NCBI GenBank assembly: GCA_945787785.1
Contig: CALZIO010000019.1
Location: 1 to 44,694, forward strand
Source of the DNA: an uncultured Chromatiaceae bacterium
GTDB lineage: Bacteria; Pseudomonadota; Gammaproteobacteria; Tenderiales; Tenderiaceae
Length of the DNA stretch: 44,694 bases
Reading direction: 5' to 3'
Shown here: positions 1 through 13,013 of the stretch, one piece after another
Layout: the number at the start of each line of letters is the position of its first letter
How positions within the stretch are numbered: the first letter of the stretch is position 1
Notes under the pieces: model-generated
What the model was told of the DNA's origin: nothing
The model's input: the letters and a program-made list of their open reading frames with translations, nothing else
The model's database searches: none
Position numbers and translations under genes: made by a program

Positions 1-134
1 CAATGCAGAGGGGCTAGCCGTGCAACGATTGGCCCCATCAAAGAACTGTGTTGAGATTTATGAAATTTACGCAAAAAACCTGTCAAGTATTATTTTCGAT
101 TTATTATGCTGAACAGTTACAAATAAATAATAAT
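1..134. other. AT-rich flank downstream of recN, no gene seen
   Basis: No coding region is visible between the window edge and the recN stop codon. A GC-rich inverted repeat (GGGGC near 11-15 with GCCCC near 32-36) is not followed by a T-run on either strand, so I do not call it a terminator. The rest is AT-rich. The next gene, if any, lies outside the window. Confidence 0.5.
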
Positions 135-1811
135 TTACGCAATCTCCGCGCGATTAATCATCTCTTCTGCGTGAGCCCGTGTCTGTTTTGTGATTTCCAC
201 ACCACCTAACATGCGGGCGATTTCATCCCGGCGCGCCTTATTTCCTAGTTTGATAATTTTGGTGTGAGTAGTTTTCTTGTCAATGATCTTGTTGACCAGG
301 AAGTGCTGATGACCAAGTGCGGCAACCTGGGGTAAGTGGGTGACACATAATACCTGATGGCTCTTGCCCAGGGTGCGCAGTTGATGTCCGACACTTTCTG
401 CCACGGCACCACCAATGCCGGTATCCACTTCATCGAAAATCAAGGTGGGGATCTGTTGGCTGTTGCTTAGTAGCACCTGGATTGCCAGTGCTATGCGTGA
501 TAGCTCGCCGCCCGAGGCAACTTTCGATAGTGCTTTGGCCGGTTGACCTGGATTGGCAGCCACCTCAAAACTGATGTTCTCAAGTCCATGACGATGCGGT
601 GTGTGTTGTTCGCGTGATATCAGCGAGATGCTGAATTTACCGGCAGGCATTCCCAGCTGGCGGATGATGGCAGTCACTTCTTTAACCAGCTTGGCGGCGG
701 CCTTGTTACGTTTTTGACTGAGCTTGGCGGCTGATTCAGCGTACTGTTGCGCCAGTTCGTTAATTTGTCTTTCCAAGGTTTCCAGCTCAATATCAACATT
801 TTCCAGTTGTTGTAATTCAGCTGAAAAGTTTTCCAGCAGTTCGGGCAGTGCCTCGGGTTCGATATGGTGTTTTCGCGCCATATCATGAATGCTGCCGAGC
901 CGTTGTTCGACCCAGTTGAGTCGTTCCGGGTCAAGCTCCAGACGATCGACATAGTGGCGAAGTTCGTTGCAACTTTCCTGGATCTGAATCGCGGCCTCAT
1001 TCAACATGTCGCAGACACTGGCCAGTTGTGGGTCCAGCTGCCGAAGCGATTGTAGTTCAGCCAAGTGTTGGTTAATCAGGTGCAAGGCATTAACGTCGTC
1101 ATTATCGGATAGGGCGTTGAGAGCAGAGCTGCATTGATCCAGCAGTTTGCCGCCATTGGCGAGGCGGCGTTGTTCTTCGTCGAGCTGGGTGAGTTCTTTT
1201 TTGTCAAGATCAAGGGTTTCCAGTTCCTGGGTGTGATAACGCAGTAGTTCCAGGCGGGCATCTTTTTCTCTGGCATTTTGCCTAAGTGTTTCCAGCTGTT
1301 GCGTGGCGTTTTTCCACTCCTGATATAAAGAATCGATTTGCTCCGCCAGCGTCTTATTACCGGCATAGTCATCCAGCAATTGACGTTGGATCTCGGTTTT
1401 GAGTAGCGACTGATGCTGATGTTGGCCATGAATGTCGACCAGCATCTCACCCAGCTCTTTCATCAGTTGCAGCGGGGCAGGGCTGCCATTGATGTAGCCA
1501 CGCGAACGGCCTTCGGCTGAAATGATGCGGCGCAAAACGCATTCGTCGCTGTTGTCGAGATCGCGCTGTTTAAGCCACGTTTGCACTGGTCTGAGTTGGC
1601 TGGTGTCAAAATAGGCGCATATTTCCGCGCGTTCTGCGCCATGGCGGACAACCTCGCTTTCGGCGCGGTCGCCCAGTACCAATCCCAGTGCATCCACAAG
1701 AATGGATTTGCCGGCACCTGTTTCGCCGGTCATGATGCTCATACCCGAATCGAGTTCGAGTTCCAGCTCGTCAATGATGGCGAAGTTACGGATATAGATC
1801 TGAGTCAGCAT
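135..1811 (-). CDS. recN: DNA repair ATPase RecN
   Basis: RecN is an SMC-like cytoplasmic ATPase that acts in recombinational repair of double-strand breaks. The 558-residue product has the usual family length. Its ATP-binding head is split in two. The N-terminal part carries the Walker A motif GETGAGKS at residues 29-36. The C-terminal part carries the ABC signature ASGGELSR near residue 435 and Walker B LIFDEVDTGIGG near 457. Between them, roughly residues 150-370, is Glu/Gln/Leu-rich sequence typical of its coiled coil. It lies 30 bp downstream of nadK on the same strand, so the two are probably cotranscribed. No good Shine-Dalgarno precedes the start. An out-of-frame ATG 14 bases upstream opens a five-codon frame that overlaps the recN start. 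E. coli recN is SOS-controlled, but I see no LexA box here. Confidence 0.97.
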   Translation of the reverse strand: MLTQIYIRNFAIIDELELELDSGMSIMTGETGAGKSILVDALGLVLGDRAESEVVRHGAERAEICAYFDTSQLRPVQTWLKQRDLDNSDECVLRRIISAEGRSRGYINGSPAPLQLMKELGEMLVDIHGQHQHQSLLKTEIQRQLLDDYAGNKTLAEQIDSLYQEWKNATQQLETLRQNAREKDARLELLRYHTQELETLDLDKKELTQLDEEQRRLANGGKLLDQCSSALNALSDNDDVNALHLINQHLAELQSLRQLDPQLASVCDMLNEAAIQIQESCNELRHYVDRLELDPERLNWVEQRLGSIHDMARKHHIEPEALPELLENFSAELQQLENVDIELETLERQINELAQQYAESAAKLSQKRNKAAAKLVKEVTAIIRQLGMPAGKFSISLISREQHTPHRHGLENISFEVAANPGQPAKALSKVASGGELSRIALAIQVLLSNSQQIPTLIFDEVDTGIGGAVAESVGHQLRTLGKSHQVLCVTHLPQVAALGHQHFLVNKIIDKKTTHTKIIKLGNKARRDEIARMLGGVEITKQTRAHAEEMINRAEIA

Positions 1812-1841
1812 ACAATCAGCATACAGGGAGGGGAGACTTGT

Positions 1842-2711
1842 TTAACCCCAGCCCATTTTGGCGCGCAGCAGTTGATAATGATCGTGGCCCGCCGGGTGGA
1901 ATAGGCGAATCGGTTTATCTTTTTTACGAATAATGACGCGGTCATCATCATTAATGGCAAAGTTCTCCTGCCCATCCAGGGTGATATGGACGTGGGGCTG
2001 GCTGCCCGGTTTGACCAGCAGTTCAACTTCGCAATCGCCATCGATCACCAGCGGACGGTTGCTGAGGGTGTGTGGGCAGATCGGCACCAGGATAATGGCA
2101 TTCATACTAGGGTGCAGTATTGGCCCGCCACCGGAAAGTGCATAGGCAGTCGAACCAGTCGGCGTTGAGACAATCATGCCATCTGAGCGCTGGCCATTGA
2201 CTAGCTGGCCATCAATGAAGGTTTCGAACTCGATCATACGTACCGAGTTCCATTTATGGATCACCACGTCATTAAAGGCATACCCTTCATTGATACGCTG
2301 ACCATTGCGCTCGATATATGAGAGCAGTAAAAAGCGTTTTTCCTCGTAATACGTGCCCGTGAGGATCTCGCACAGCTTCTCCATCATCTCGTCTGGCGAA
2401 ATATCTGCCAGGAAACCCAGCCGCCCGAGGTTGATGCCAACGAGCGGGATATCATAATCCACCAATGCTCTAGCTGAGTGGAGGATAGTGCCATCACCGC
2501 CAACGACTATAGCTAAATCACAGCGTTCGCCTAGTTGTTGCAGGTTGACTATCTTCAGTTCAGACGCTGGCTGGGTTTTTGCGGCGCTTTCGTCGAGAAT
2601 GACCTCGACGTCTCGTTGGAGTAGAAAATTGATCAGAGTGGTGATTGTGTCACCAATACTCAGGTCGCTGTATTTGCTGATGATACCAATGGTTTTAAAT
2701 TCTGATGTCAT
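1842..2711 (-). CDS. nadK: NAD kinase
   Basis: NAD kinase phosphorylates NAD to NADP in the cytoplasm, using ATP in most bacteria. The 289-residue protein is close to the E. coli length (292). The diagnostic GGDGT motif is at residues 71-75, and the second conserved block, TPTGSTAYALSGGGP, lies near residues 180-196. The gene is divergent from grpE and followed by recN after 30 bp, an arrangement common in gammaproteobacteria. The ATG start has no strong Shine-Dalgarno but gives the expected N-terminus (KTIGIISK-type strand leading into the Rossmann-like fold). A promoter should lie in the AT-rich stretch 2712-2830, but I could not pick convincing -35/-10 hexamers. Confidence 0.97.
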   Translation of the reverse strand: MTSEFKTIGIISKYSDLSIGDTITTLINFLLQRDVEVILDESAAKTQPASELKIVNLQQLGERCDLAIVVGGDGTILHSARALVDYDIPLVGINLGRLGFLADISPDEMMEKLCEILTGTYYEEKRFLLLSYIERNGQRINEGYAFNDVVIHKWNSVRMIEFETFIDGQLVNGQRSDGMIVSTPTGSTAYALSGGGPILHPSMNAIILVPICPHTLSNRPLVIDGDCEVELLVKPGSQPHVHITLDGQENFAINDDDRVIIRKKDKPIRLFHPAGHDHYQLLRAKMGWG

Positions 2712-2898
2712 AGGACCAACTCTATGATAGTCACGGTGATTTTTCCATATACTTATTTAATAAAGCCCGTCTTGAAAGCTATTGATTGTTATTTCTATTT
2801 TTGTATTTCAAATTGGAAGAACACTACGTAAACGTTTAAGTGACGTGAATCTTACCCCAGATAGACAGTTTCAGCATGGCATTTGAAGCCCTTAATGA

Positions 2899-3072
2899 AT
2901 GCTCCAAGTAATTGACTCGTGCACAGATCGAGAGTTATATCCAGCCGCGTCAGCCGCTGGGTTGGCGCAGTTTGGCATCATTAGTTCAATCGGCATGGCT
3001 TACAAACGGGCCATCCTTGTTGTCGATGCCATGGCAAAATTATTGGTCTATGCCTTGAATCAGCGTCAGTAG
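2899..3072 (+). CDS. possible small ORF, 57 codons, unknown
   Basis: An ATG directly preceded by in-frame TAA and TGA stops opens a 57-codon frame ending in TAG. The predicted peptide is hydrophobic and helix-prone in its second half (for example KRAILVVDAMAKLLVY). I recognise no family. There is no good Shine-Dalgarno, and the frame ends between the -35 and -10 of the grpE sigma-32 promoter. It could be a chance ORF or a decayed gene. Confidence 0.2.
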   Translation: MLQVIDSCTDRELYPAASAAGLAQFGIISSIGMAYKRAILVVDAMAKLLVYALNQRQ

Positions 3073-3081
3073 TCCCCATAT
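3054..3081 (+). promoter_or_regulatory. sigma-32 heat-shock promoter for grpE
   Basis: CTTGAA (3054-3059) and CCCCATAT (3074-3081) are separated by 14 bp. Both elements fit the sigma-32 (RpoH) consensus CTTGAA / CCCCATnT with 13-17 bp spacing. It lies about 100 bp upstream of the grpE start, the expected place for heat-shock control of grpE-dnaK-dnaJ. The match is read directly from sequence; its use under heat shock is inferred from the E. coli regulon. Confidence 0.85.
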
Positions 3082-3183
3082 ACCCCCAAGGGAATTTATC
3101 AGGGCTTCCTGAGTTTACTTATTTGGGTAGTGTCATAGTGGCCGCTATGAAAAGCAATATTTTGGAGTGTGAGATCAACCGTC

Positions 3184-3837
3184 ATGACTGAAAAAACCAA
3201 GGAAATCAACGGGTCAGTAGAAAATAATGAAGAGCTGCAAGCCGGGCCGCAAACCGAAGTGGAGGCCGAGGCTCAGGAGTCAACAGAGCATGCCCATGAG
3301 GGCCTGCCAAGCGCCGAAGAGCTGATGCAAAGTCTGCAGGTAGCAGAAGCCAAGGCTGAGGAAAACTGGGCTAACATGCTGCGTCTGCAGGCTGAGCTCG
3401 AGAATTCCCGTCGCCGTGCCGAGCGGGATGTGCAGGCCGCACATAAATTTGCCCTGGAAAAATTTGTCAACGAGCTGCTGCCTGTTAAAGACAGTCTGGA
3501 ATTGGGTGAGCTTGCTGCTTTGGCGGAAAATGCTGATGTTGAAAAAGTACGCGAGGGGATCGAACTAACTCTGAAGATGATGACTGACGTGATGGGCAAA
3601 TTTGGTGTGGCAGAGGTTAACCCTGTCGGAGAACCATTCAATCCGGATCTGCATCAGGCCATGTCAATGCAGGATGCGCCGGATGCCAAGCCTAATACCG
3701 TCGTCAATGTGTTCCAAAAAGGTTATCAGCTTAACGAGCGCCTGGTGCGCCCGGCCATGGTGGTCGTCGCCAGCGCCAACTCTGGTTCCAGTTTAGGCCA
3801 ATCGCCTGGCGAAAACAGTATCGACGAAATGGCTTGA
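3184..3837 (+). CDS. grpE: nucleotide exchange factor GrpE
   Basis: GrpE is the cytoplasmic cochaperone that releases ADP from DnaK. From the ATG at 3184 the protein is 217 residues (E. coli 197). It has an acidic, Glu-rich N-terminus, a long helical stretch (roughly residues 45-130, including NMLRLQAELENSRRR) that forms the dimer coiled coil, and a C-terminal beta domain containing the conserved NPDLHQAMS-type and RPAMVVV segments. An in-frame GTG at 3169 lies one base from the GGAG sequence, too close to use, so I prefer the ATG at 3184. The gene is first in grpE-dnaK-dnaJ. Its stop codon is part of the -35 box of a second sigma-32 promoter. Confidence 0.96.
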   Translation: MTEKTKEINGSVENNEELQAGPQTEVEAEAQESTEHAHEGLPSAEELMQSLQVAEAKAEENWANMLRLQAELENSRRRAERDVQAAHKFALEKFVNELLPVKDSLELGELAALAENADVEKVREGIELTLKMMTDVMGKFGVAEVNPVGEPFNPDLHQAMSMQDAPDAKPNTVVNVFQKGYQLNERLVRPAMVVVASANSGSSLGQSPGENSIDEMA

Positions 3838-3861
3838 AAACGGTTGTAGCCGCCCCCATAT
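3833..3861 (+). promoter_or_regulatory. second sigma-32 promoter, for dnaK, overlapping grpE stop
   Basis: CTTGAA (3833-3838) and CCCCATAT (3854-3861) are separated by 15 bp, another full sigma-32 match. The grpE stop codon TGA (3835-3837) lies inside the -35 hexamer. Transcripts from here would begin roughly 60 bp before the dnaK ATG and carry dnaK-dnaJ without grpE. Confidence 0.82.
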
Positions 3862-3927
3862 GATGGGAAAGCGCTGCTAACAGCAAGAATTTAGAAACAG
3901 TAAAGATTAACAACGGAGATTTTTTCA

Positions 3928-5859
3928 ATGGGCAAGATTATTGGTATTGACCTGGGCACCACCAACTCATGTGTGGCTGTCATGGAAGGCGGCAAGCCTC
4001 GTGTCATCGAGAACAGCGAGGGTGATCGCACCACGCCTTCCATCATCGCTTATGCCGATGACAATGAGGTGTTGGTAGGTCAGTCGGCCAAGCGTCAGGC
4101 TGTTACCAATCCGCAGAACACCTTGTTCGCCATCAAGCGTCTGATCGGTCGCCGCTTCAAGGATAAAGAAGTACAGAAAGACATCAAGATGGTGCCTTAT
4201 ACCATCATTGGTGCCGACAATGGCGATGCCTGGGTTGAGGTCAACGGCAAGAAGATGGCGCCACCTGAAATTGCTGCCCGCGTGTTGATGAAGATGAAAA
4301 AGACCGCTGAAGATTACCTGGGCGAGCCAGTGACCGAAGCAGTGATCACCGTGCCAGCTTACTTCAATGACTCACAGCGTCAGGCTACTAAGGATGCGGG
4401 TAAGATCGCCGGCCTTGAAGTCAAACGTATTATTAATGAGCCTACTGCGGCGGCCTTGGCCTACGGTATGGACAAGAAAGGCGGCGATCGCAAGATTGCG
4501 GTTTACGATCTGGGCGGTGGTACGTTTGATATCTCCATCATTGAGATTGCCGAACTCGAAGGTGAGCATCAGGTCGAAGTATTGTCGACCAATGGTGATA
4601 CTTTCCTCGGTGGTGAGGACTTTGACCTGCGCCTAATTGACTATCTCTCAGATGAATTCAAGAAAGAGAGTGGCATCGATCTTCATAATGATCCGTTGGC
4701 ACTGCAGCGTCTGAAAGAGGCGGCCGAGAAGGCCAAGATTGAGCTCTCATCATCACAGCAGACCGACGTGAATCTGCCGTATATCACGGCTGATGCTTCG
4801 GGTCCAAAACATCTCAACATCAAGCTGACTCGCGCCAAGTTGGAGTCTCTGGTTGAAGAGCTGGTTACCCGTACCATCGAGCCCTGCCGTATTGCCCTGA
4901 AGGATGCCGGCCTGTCTGCCTCCGAGGTGGATGAGATCATCCTGGTGGGTGGTCAGACCCGCATGCCTAAGGTACAGGAAGCTGTGCAGGAATTTTTCGG
5001 CAAGGAGCCACGCAAGGATGTAAATCCTGATGAAGCGGTGGCTGTTGGCGCTGCAATCCAGGGTGGTGTGCTGGGTGGTGAAGTTAAAGACGTGCTGTTG
5101 CTGGATGTAACTCCACTGTCACTGGGTATCGAAACCCTGGGCGGTGTCATGACCAAGCTGATCGACAAGAACACCACTATCCCGACCAAGGCGAGTCAGG
5201 TCTTTTCAACTGCCGATGAAAATCAGACTGCAGTTACCGTGCATGTGTTGCAGGGTGAACGTGAACAGGCGGTAGGTAACAAATCATTGGGTCGTTTTGA
5301 TCTGAGCGACATTCCACCTGCTCCACGCGGTATTCCGCAGATCGAGGTGAATTTTGATATTGATGCCAACGGTATTCTGAACGTGTCTGCCAAGGACAAG
5401 GCCACCGGCAAGGAGCAGTCCATCATCATCAAGGCCTCTTCCGGTCTGTCGGATGGAGATATCGAAAAAATGGTCAAGGATGCCGAGGCCCATGCCGAGG
5501 ACGACCGCAAGTTCCATGAACTTGTCACCGCGCGTAATACTGCCGATAACATGATTCATGCGACCACCAAGTCGATGGAAGAACTGGGTGATCAGGTTGA
5601 GGCAGATGAGAAGTCCAGCATCGAAGCGGCTATTGAAGCGCTGAAAACTGCCATGAAAGGCGAGGACAAGGATGAAATTGAGGCCAAGACCAAGGATTTG
5701 ACTGAGATCTCAGGCAAATTGGCAGAACGTGTCTACGCCCAGAAAGGTGCTGACGCAGGTGGAGAGGCTCAGGCGGAAGCCAGTGCTGAGTCTGCTTCAG
5801 CCGAGAAAGATGATGTGGTCGACGCTGAGTTTGAGGAAGTCAAGGAAGACAACAAGTAA
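3928..5859 (+). CDS. dnaK: Hsp70 chaperone DnaK
   Basis: DnaK is the ATP-dependent Hsp70 chaperone that folds and protects cytoplasmic proteins with DnaJ and GrpE. The 643-residue product is near the E. coli length (638). It shows the phosphate-1 motif IDLGTTNS (residues 7-14), the phosphate-2 motif DLGGGTFD near 195, the hydrophobic interdomain linker [13 protein letters not shown] near 388-400, the substrate-binding domain and helical lid, and a C-terminal tail ending in an EEVK-type acidic motif. The start follows a GGAG Shine-Dalgarno at 3915-3918. In E. coli, DnaK/DnaJ also sequester sigma-32, so these genes would act in feedback on their own promoters. Confidence 0.99.
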   Translation: MGKIIGIDLGTTNSCVAVMEGGKPRVIENSEGDRTTPSIIAYADDNEVLVGQSAKRQAVTNPQNTLFAIKRLIGRRFKDKEVQKDIKMVPYTIIGADNGDAWVEVNGKKMAPPEIAARVLMKMKKTAEDYLGEPVTEAVITVPAYFNDSQRQATKDAGKIAGLEVKRIINEPTAAALAYGMDKKGGDRKIAVYDLGGGTFDISIIEIAELEGEHQVEVLSTNGDTFLGGEDFDLRLIDYLSDEFKKESGIDLHNDPLALQRLKEAAEKAKIELSSSQQTDVNLPYITADASGPKHLNIKLTRAKLESLVEELVTRTIEPCRIALKDAGLSASEVDEIILVGGQTRMPKVQEAVQEFFGKEPRKDVNPDEAVAVGAAIQGGVLGGEVKDVLLLDVTPLSLGIETLGGVMTKLIDKNTTIPTKASQVFSTADENQTAVTVHVLQGEREQAVGNKSLGRFDLSDIPPAPRGIPQIEVNFDIDANGILNVSAKDKATGKEQSIIIKASSGLSDGDIEKMVKDAEAHAEDDRKFHELVTARNTADNMIHATTKSMEELGDQVEADEKSSIEAAIEALKTAMKGEDKDEIEAKTKDLTEISGKLAERVYAQKGADAGGEAQAEASAESASAEKDDVVDAEFEEVKEDNK

Positions 5860-5884
5860 GCTCAAACCGAAGTGTGCAAATGAT

Positions 5885-5952
5885 GGCAGGCGTGGCTTTT
5901 GGCTGCGCCTGTCGTTGCGTTTTAAGAGGATAGTCGTGTGCCTTCAGGGCAC
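5885..5952 (+). other. two hairpins in the dnaK-dnaJ intercistronic gap
   Basis: GGCAGGCG (5885-5892) can pair with CGCCTGTC (5906-5913), with one G-T wobble. GTGCC (5938-5942) pairs with GGCAC (5948-5952) around a 5-nt loop. Neither is followed directly by a long T-run, so these look like intercistronic RNA structures rather than terminators. They could tune the DnaK:DnaJ ratio through partial termination, processing or stability; that role is inference. Confidence 0.45.
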
Positions 5953-5975
5953 CATGCATAAAGAAGCTTGGATTC

Positions 5976-7121
5976 ATGGCCAAACGAGATTTTTACGAAG
6001 TATTAGGTGTGGCGCGAAATGCCAGCGAGGCGGATATCAAAAAGGCCTATCGCCGTGCGGCACAAAAGTACCATCCCGATCGCAATCCCGACAGTGCTGA
6101 GGCGGAAGATAAATTCAAAGAGGCCAAAGAGGCCTATGAAATTCTTACCAACTCCCAGAAGCGGGCTGCCTATGATCAATTTGGCCATGCCGGTGTAGAT
6201 ACATCGGCAGCGGGTGGCGCTGGTCCGGGTGCCGGTTTTGGCGGTGGTAACTTCAGTGACATCTTTGGTGATGTGTTTGGTGATATTTTTGGGGGTGGCC
6301 GCGCTGGCGGCAGTGGCGCCAATGTTTATCGTGGCGCTGATCTTCGTTATAACCTGGATTTAAGTCTGGAAGAGGCGTTTGCCGGCACCACGGTGAAAAT
6401 TCGGGTGCCGACTCATGTTACCTGTAAAACCTGCCATGGCTCAGGTGCCAAAAAGGGCACCAGTCCAATTACATGTACCACTTGTGGTGGCCGCGGCCAG
6501 GTACGTATTCAACAGGGTTTCTTTTCCCTGCAGCAGACCTGTCCCCAGTGTCATGGCAAGGGATCTGTGATCAAGGACCCCTGTGGTACCTGTCATGGTC
6601 AGGGCCGCATAAAAGAACAGAAGACCCTGTCTGTGAAGATTCCGGCTGGCGTAGACACGGGTGATCGTATTCGTCTGGCGGGTGAAGGTGAAGCAGGTGA
6701 AAACGGTGGTCCGGCCGGTGATCTTTATGTGCAAATCAAAGTACGGCCACATGCCATCTTTAGCCGTGAAGAAAGCGACCTGTTCTGTGAAGTGCCCATC
6801 AGTTTTACCAGCGCGGTACTGGGTGGCGAGCTGGATGTGCCGACCCTGGAAGGCCGGGTTAAGTTAAAGATTCCACCAGAAACTCAGACTGGCAAGATGT
6901 TTCGCTTGCGTGGCAAAGGCGTGAAATCAGTTCATGGTGGTGGCATAGGTGATTTGATGTGCCGGGTTGAGGTCGAAACGCCTGTCAATCTGAATCGCAA
7001 ACAAAAAGAATTGCTGGAAGAATTTCAACGCTCCATGGAAGAAGGTGATGGCAAGCACAGTCCCCGAACCAGCCGCTGGTTTGATGGGGTGAAAAAATTC
7101 TTCGAAGATATGAAGTTCTGA
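5976..7121 (+). CDS. dnaJ: Hsp40 cochaperone DnaJ
   Basis: DnaJ delivers unfolded clients to DnaK and stimulates its ATPase. The 381-residue type I protein has the full domain order. The J domain has HPD at residues 33-35, followed by a Gly/Phe-rich linker (about 75-115). Four CxxCxGxG zinc-binding repeats follow ([32 protein letters not shown]), then the C-terminal client-binding and dimerisation domains. The Shine-Dalgarno is weak (TTGGA just before the ATG). It sits 116 bp after dnaK and 40 bp before dapB, so readthrough into dapB is possible. Confidence 0.98.
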   Translation: MAKRDFYEVLGVARNASEADIKKAYRRAAQKYHPDRNPDSAEAEDKFKEAKEAYEILTNSQKRAAYDQFGHAGVDTSAAGGAGPGAGFGGGNFSDIFGDVFGDIFGGGRAGGSGANVYRGADLRYNLDLSLEEAFAGTTVKIRVPTHVTCKTCHGSGAKKGTSPITCTTCGGRGQVRIQQGFFSLQQTCPQCHGKGSVIKDPCGTCHGQGRIKEQKTLSVKIPAGVDTGDRIRLAGEGEAGENGGPAGDLYVQIKVRPHAIFSREESDLFCEVPISFTSAVLGGELDVPTLEGRVKLKIPPETQTGKMFRLRGKGVKSVHGGGIGDLMCRVEVETPVNLNRKQKELLEEFQRSMEEGDGKHSPRTSRWFDGVKKFFEDMKF

Positions 7122-7128
7122 CTGATAG

Positions 7129-7965
<837 letters not shown>

Positions 7966-8069
7966 ATGGGCGGACATTATTGCTGCGTTTGCAGTCAAAT
8001 CACATGGACAGAAGGGTCGTTGTAAAGTAAAATTTGGCCAATTTTGTAACGCTGTTTTAAAGCATAACA

Positions 8070-8103
8070 AGCGGGGTGGGTCGCAAGGGCCATCCCGCTT
8101 TTT
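8070..8103 (+). terminator. intrinsic terminator or attenuator before carA
   Basis: AGCGGGGTGG (8070-8079) pairs with CCATCCCGCT (8090-8099), ten base pairs with one G-T wobble. The loop is 10 nt and the stem runs into TTTTT (8099-8103). The structure is a textbook Rho-independent terminator. It ends about 12 bases before the carA Shine-Dalgarno, leaving no room for a promoter between it and carA. It may therefore act as an attenuator in a carAB leader as well as ending dnaJ/dapB transcripts. Confidence 0.82.
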
Positions 8104-8124
8104 GCAACTAGCTTGGAGGATCAA

Positions 8125-9270
8125 GTGGACAAGTCGGCCCTGTTAGTCTTGGAGGATGGAACTGCATTTTATGGGAAATCCATTGGTGCTGAGGGGCAGA
8201 CAGTGGGTGAGGTGGTTTTTAATACCTCAATGACCGGTTATCAGGAGATCCTCACAGACCCATCTTATTGTCGCCAGATCGTTACCCTCACTTATCCTCA
8301 TATCGGCAATGTCGGTACCAACGAAGAAGACGAAGAATCAAACGCGGTGGTTGCCAGCGGCCTGGTGATTCGCGACCTTCCCCTATTGGCCAGCAGCTGG
8401 CGTAAACAGGAAAACCTGGATGCCTATCTGAAGCGCAATAACGTCGTTGCGATTGCTGATATCGATACGCGCAAGTTGACTCGCATCTTGCGTGAAAAGG
8501 GTGCTCAGAATGGTTGCATTGTGGCTGGTGCCGATCTCGATGAGGCAGCGGCATTGGTTGCGGCGAAAGCCTTCCCCGGATTACAGGGTATGGATCTGGC
8601 CAAAGAGGTCACTACTCGCCAGCCTTATGAATGGGCCCAGGGCAGCTGGAGTATTGACACTGGTTTGCCAGAGGCGGCGCACCCTATCGACGAGAAACTG
8701 CCCTATCATGTGGTGGCCTACGACTTTGGCGTTAAGCGCAACATATTGCGTATGTTGGTTGACCGTGGTTGTCGATTGACGGTGGTTCCGGCGCAGACTC
8801 CTGCTAACGAAGTGCTGGCGATGAACCCTGATGGTATCTTCCTATCCAATGGTCCCGGTGATCCGGAGCCATGTGATTATGCAATCACTGCCATCACTGA
8901 AATTCTGCAACAAAACATTCCGGTGTTTGGTATTTGTCTTGGTCATCAGTTATTGGCCCTGGCCAGTGGTGCCAAGACAGAAAAAATGAAATTCGGCCAT
9001 CACGGTGCCAATCATCCCGTGTTTGATGATGATGCCAACTGCGTCATGATTACCAGTCAGAACCATGGTTTTGCTGTCGATGAAAACACGCTGCCAGATA
9101 GTTTGCGTGCCACTCACCGATCTCTGTTTGATGGGTCGCTGCAAGGCATTCACCGCAATGATGTGCCGGCGTTTAGCTTTCAGGGTCATCCTGAGGCAAG
9201 TCCGGGTCCACATGACGCAGCATCATTGTTTGATCATTTCATCCAATTGATTCAAGCGGCCAAACAATAA
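8125..9270 (+). CDS. carA: carbamoyl-phosphate synthase small subunit
   Basis: CarA is the glutamine amidotransferase subunit that channels ammonia to CarB for carbamoyl phosphate, the precursor of arginine and pyrimidines. I take the GTG at 8125 as start. It follows TTGGAGGA at 6-nt spacing and gives a [14 protein letters not shown]-terminus that matches E. coli CarA. The upstream in-frame TTG at 8113 overlaps that Shine-Dalgarno. The 381-residue protein carries the class I amidotransferase nucleophile in FGICLGHQ (Cys about 271) and the His-Glu pair in [10 protein letters not shown]. It is followed directly by carB after 39 bp, with no extra ORF between. Confidence 0.98.
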   Translation: MDKSALLVLEDGTAFYGKSIGAEGQTVGEVVFNTSMTGYQEILTDPSYCRQIVTLTYPHIGNVGTNEEDEESNAVVASGLVIRDLPLLASSWRKQENLDAYLKRNNVVAIADIDTRKLTRILREKGAQNGCIVAGADLDEAAALVAAKAFPGLQGMDLAKEVTTRQPYEWAQGSWSIDTGLPEAAHPIDEKLPYHVVAYDFGVKRNILRMLVDRGCRLTVVPAQTPANEVLAMNPDGIFLSNGPGDPEPCDYAITAITEILQQNIPVFGICLGHQLLALASGAKTEKMKFGHHGANHPVFDDDANCVMITSQNHGFAVDENTLPDSLRATHRSLFDGSLQGIHRNDVPAFSFQGHPEASPGPHDAASLFDHFIQLIQAAKQ

Positions 9271-9309
9271 ATTCTGTAATCAGGCACTACTAAAGCGATT
9301 GAGTTAACA

Positions 9310-12536
<3,227 letters not shown>

Positions 12537-12540
<4 letters not shown>

Positions 12541-13013
12541 GTACTATTCCCATGACAGCAATAGGTGCGCAGCGTCTACGTGAGGAGTTAACCCGGCTGA
12601 AGAGTGAAGACCGCCCTCGCATCATTCAAGCGATTGCTGAAGCACGTGAACACGGTGACCTGAAAGAGAATGCCGAATATCATGCTGCCAAAGAACAGCA
12701 AGCTTTCTGTGAGGGACGTATTGCGGAACTTGAGGCACAGCTTTCATCAGCGCAGATTATAGATGTGACCAAGCTCAATCCAGGTGGCAAGGTGGTATTT
12801 GGCGTTACTGTTGATCTGCTGGAGCTTGAGACTGAAAAAAAAGTGACTTACCAGATCGTCGGCGATCTGGAAGCTGACATTAATCAGGGTCGTATTTCTA
12901 TCAGTTCACCCGTCGCTCGTGCCCTGATAGGCAAGGAAGAGGGAGATGAAGTGGTAGTTAAAGCACCGGTTGGTGATAAAGAGTACGAAATTGTGGCTGT
13001 TCACTACGTCTAG
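12537..13013 (+). CDS. greA: transcription elongation factor GreA
   Basis: GreA enters the RNA polymerase secondary channel and stimulates cleavage of backtracked transcripts. The 158-residue protein has the standard length. Its N-terminal coiled coil contains the conserved [19 protein letters not shown] segment (about residues 37-55), whose acidic tip acts in cleavage. A C-terminal FKBP-like domain follows. It starts inside the end of carB and its last stop base is the first base of the next gene's GTG start, so carB-greA-DUF4149 form a tightly coupled run. Confidence 0.98.

Larger units (their letters stand above)
2712..3183. other. 472-bp divergent intergenic region, nadK/grpE
   Basis: This gap separates minus-strand nadK from plus-strand grpE. 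It holds an AT-rich part (2712-2830) expected to carry the nadK promoter, a doubtful 57-codon ORF (2899-3072) and a strong sigma-32 promoter match (3054-3081). I found no hrcA gene and no CIRCE inverted repeat (TTAGCACTC with GAGTGCTAA), so HrcA-type repression is not supported. A CTTGAAA near 2771 resembles a sigma-32 -35 box but has no matching -10. Confidence 0.6.

Noticed and set aside
11-36. GC-rich inverted repeat as a terminator
   Set aside because: Long loop and no T-run on either strand.
1812-1841. Possible LexA/SOS box upstream of recN
   Set aside because: CTGT occurs on the minus strand but is not followed by ACAG at N8 spacing; no consensus SOS box is present.
864-2145. Plus-strand ORFs opposite recN and nadK
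   Set aside because: They lie wholly within confidently identified genes on the other strand and encode no recognisable domains.
2770-2800. Additional sigma-32 promoter at CTTGAAA near 2771
   Set aside because: No CCCCAT-like -10 follows within 13-17 bp.
2712-3183. Possible hrcA gene or CIRCE element upstream of grpE
   Set aside because: No ORF of hrcA length and no TTAGCACTC/GAGTGCTAA repeat; sigma-32 boxes explain heat-shock control better.
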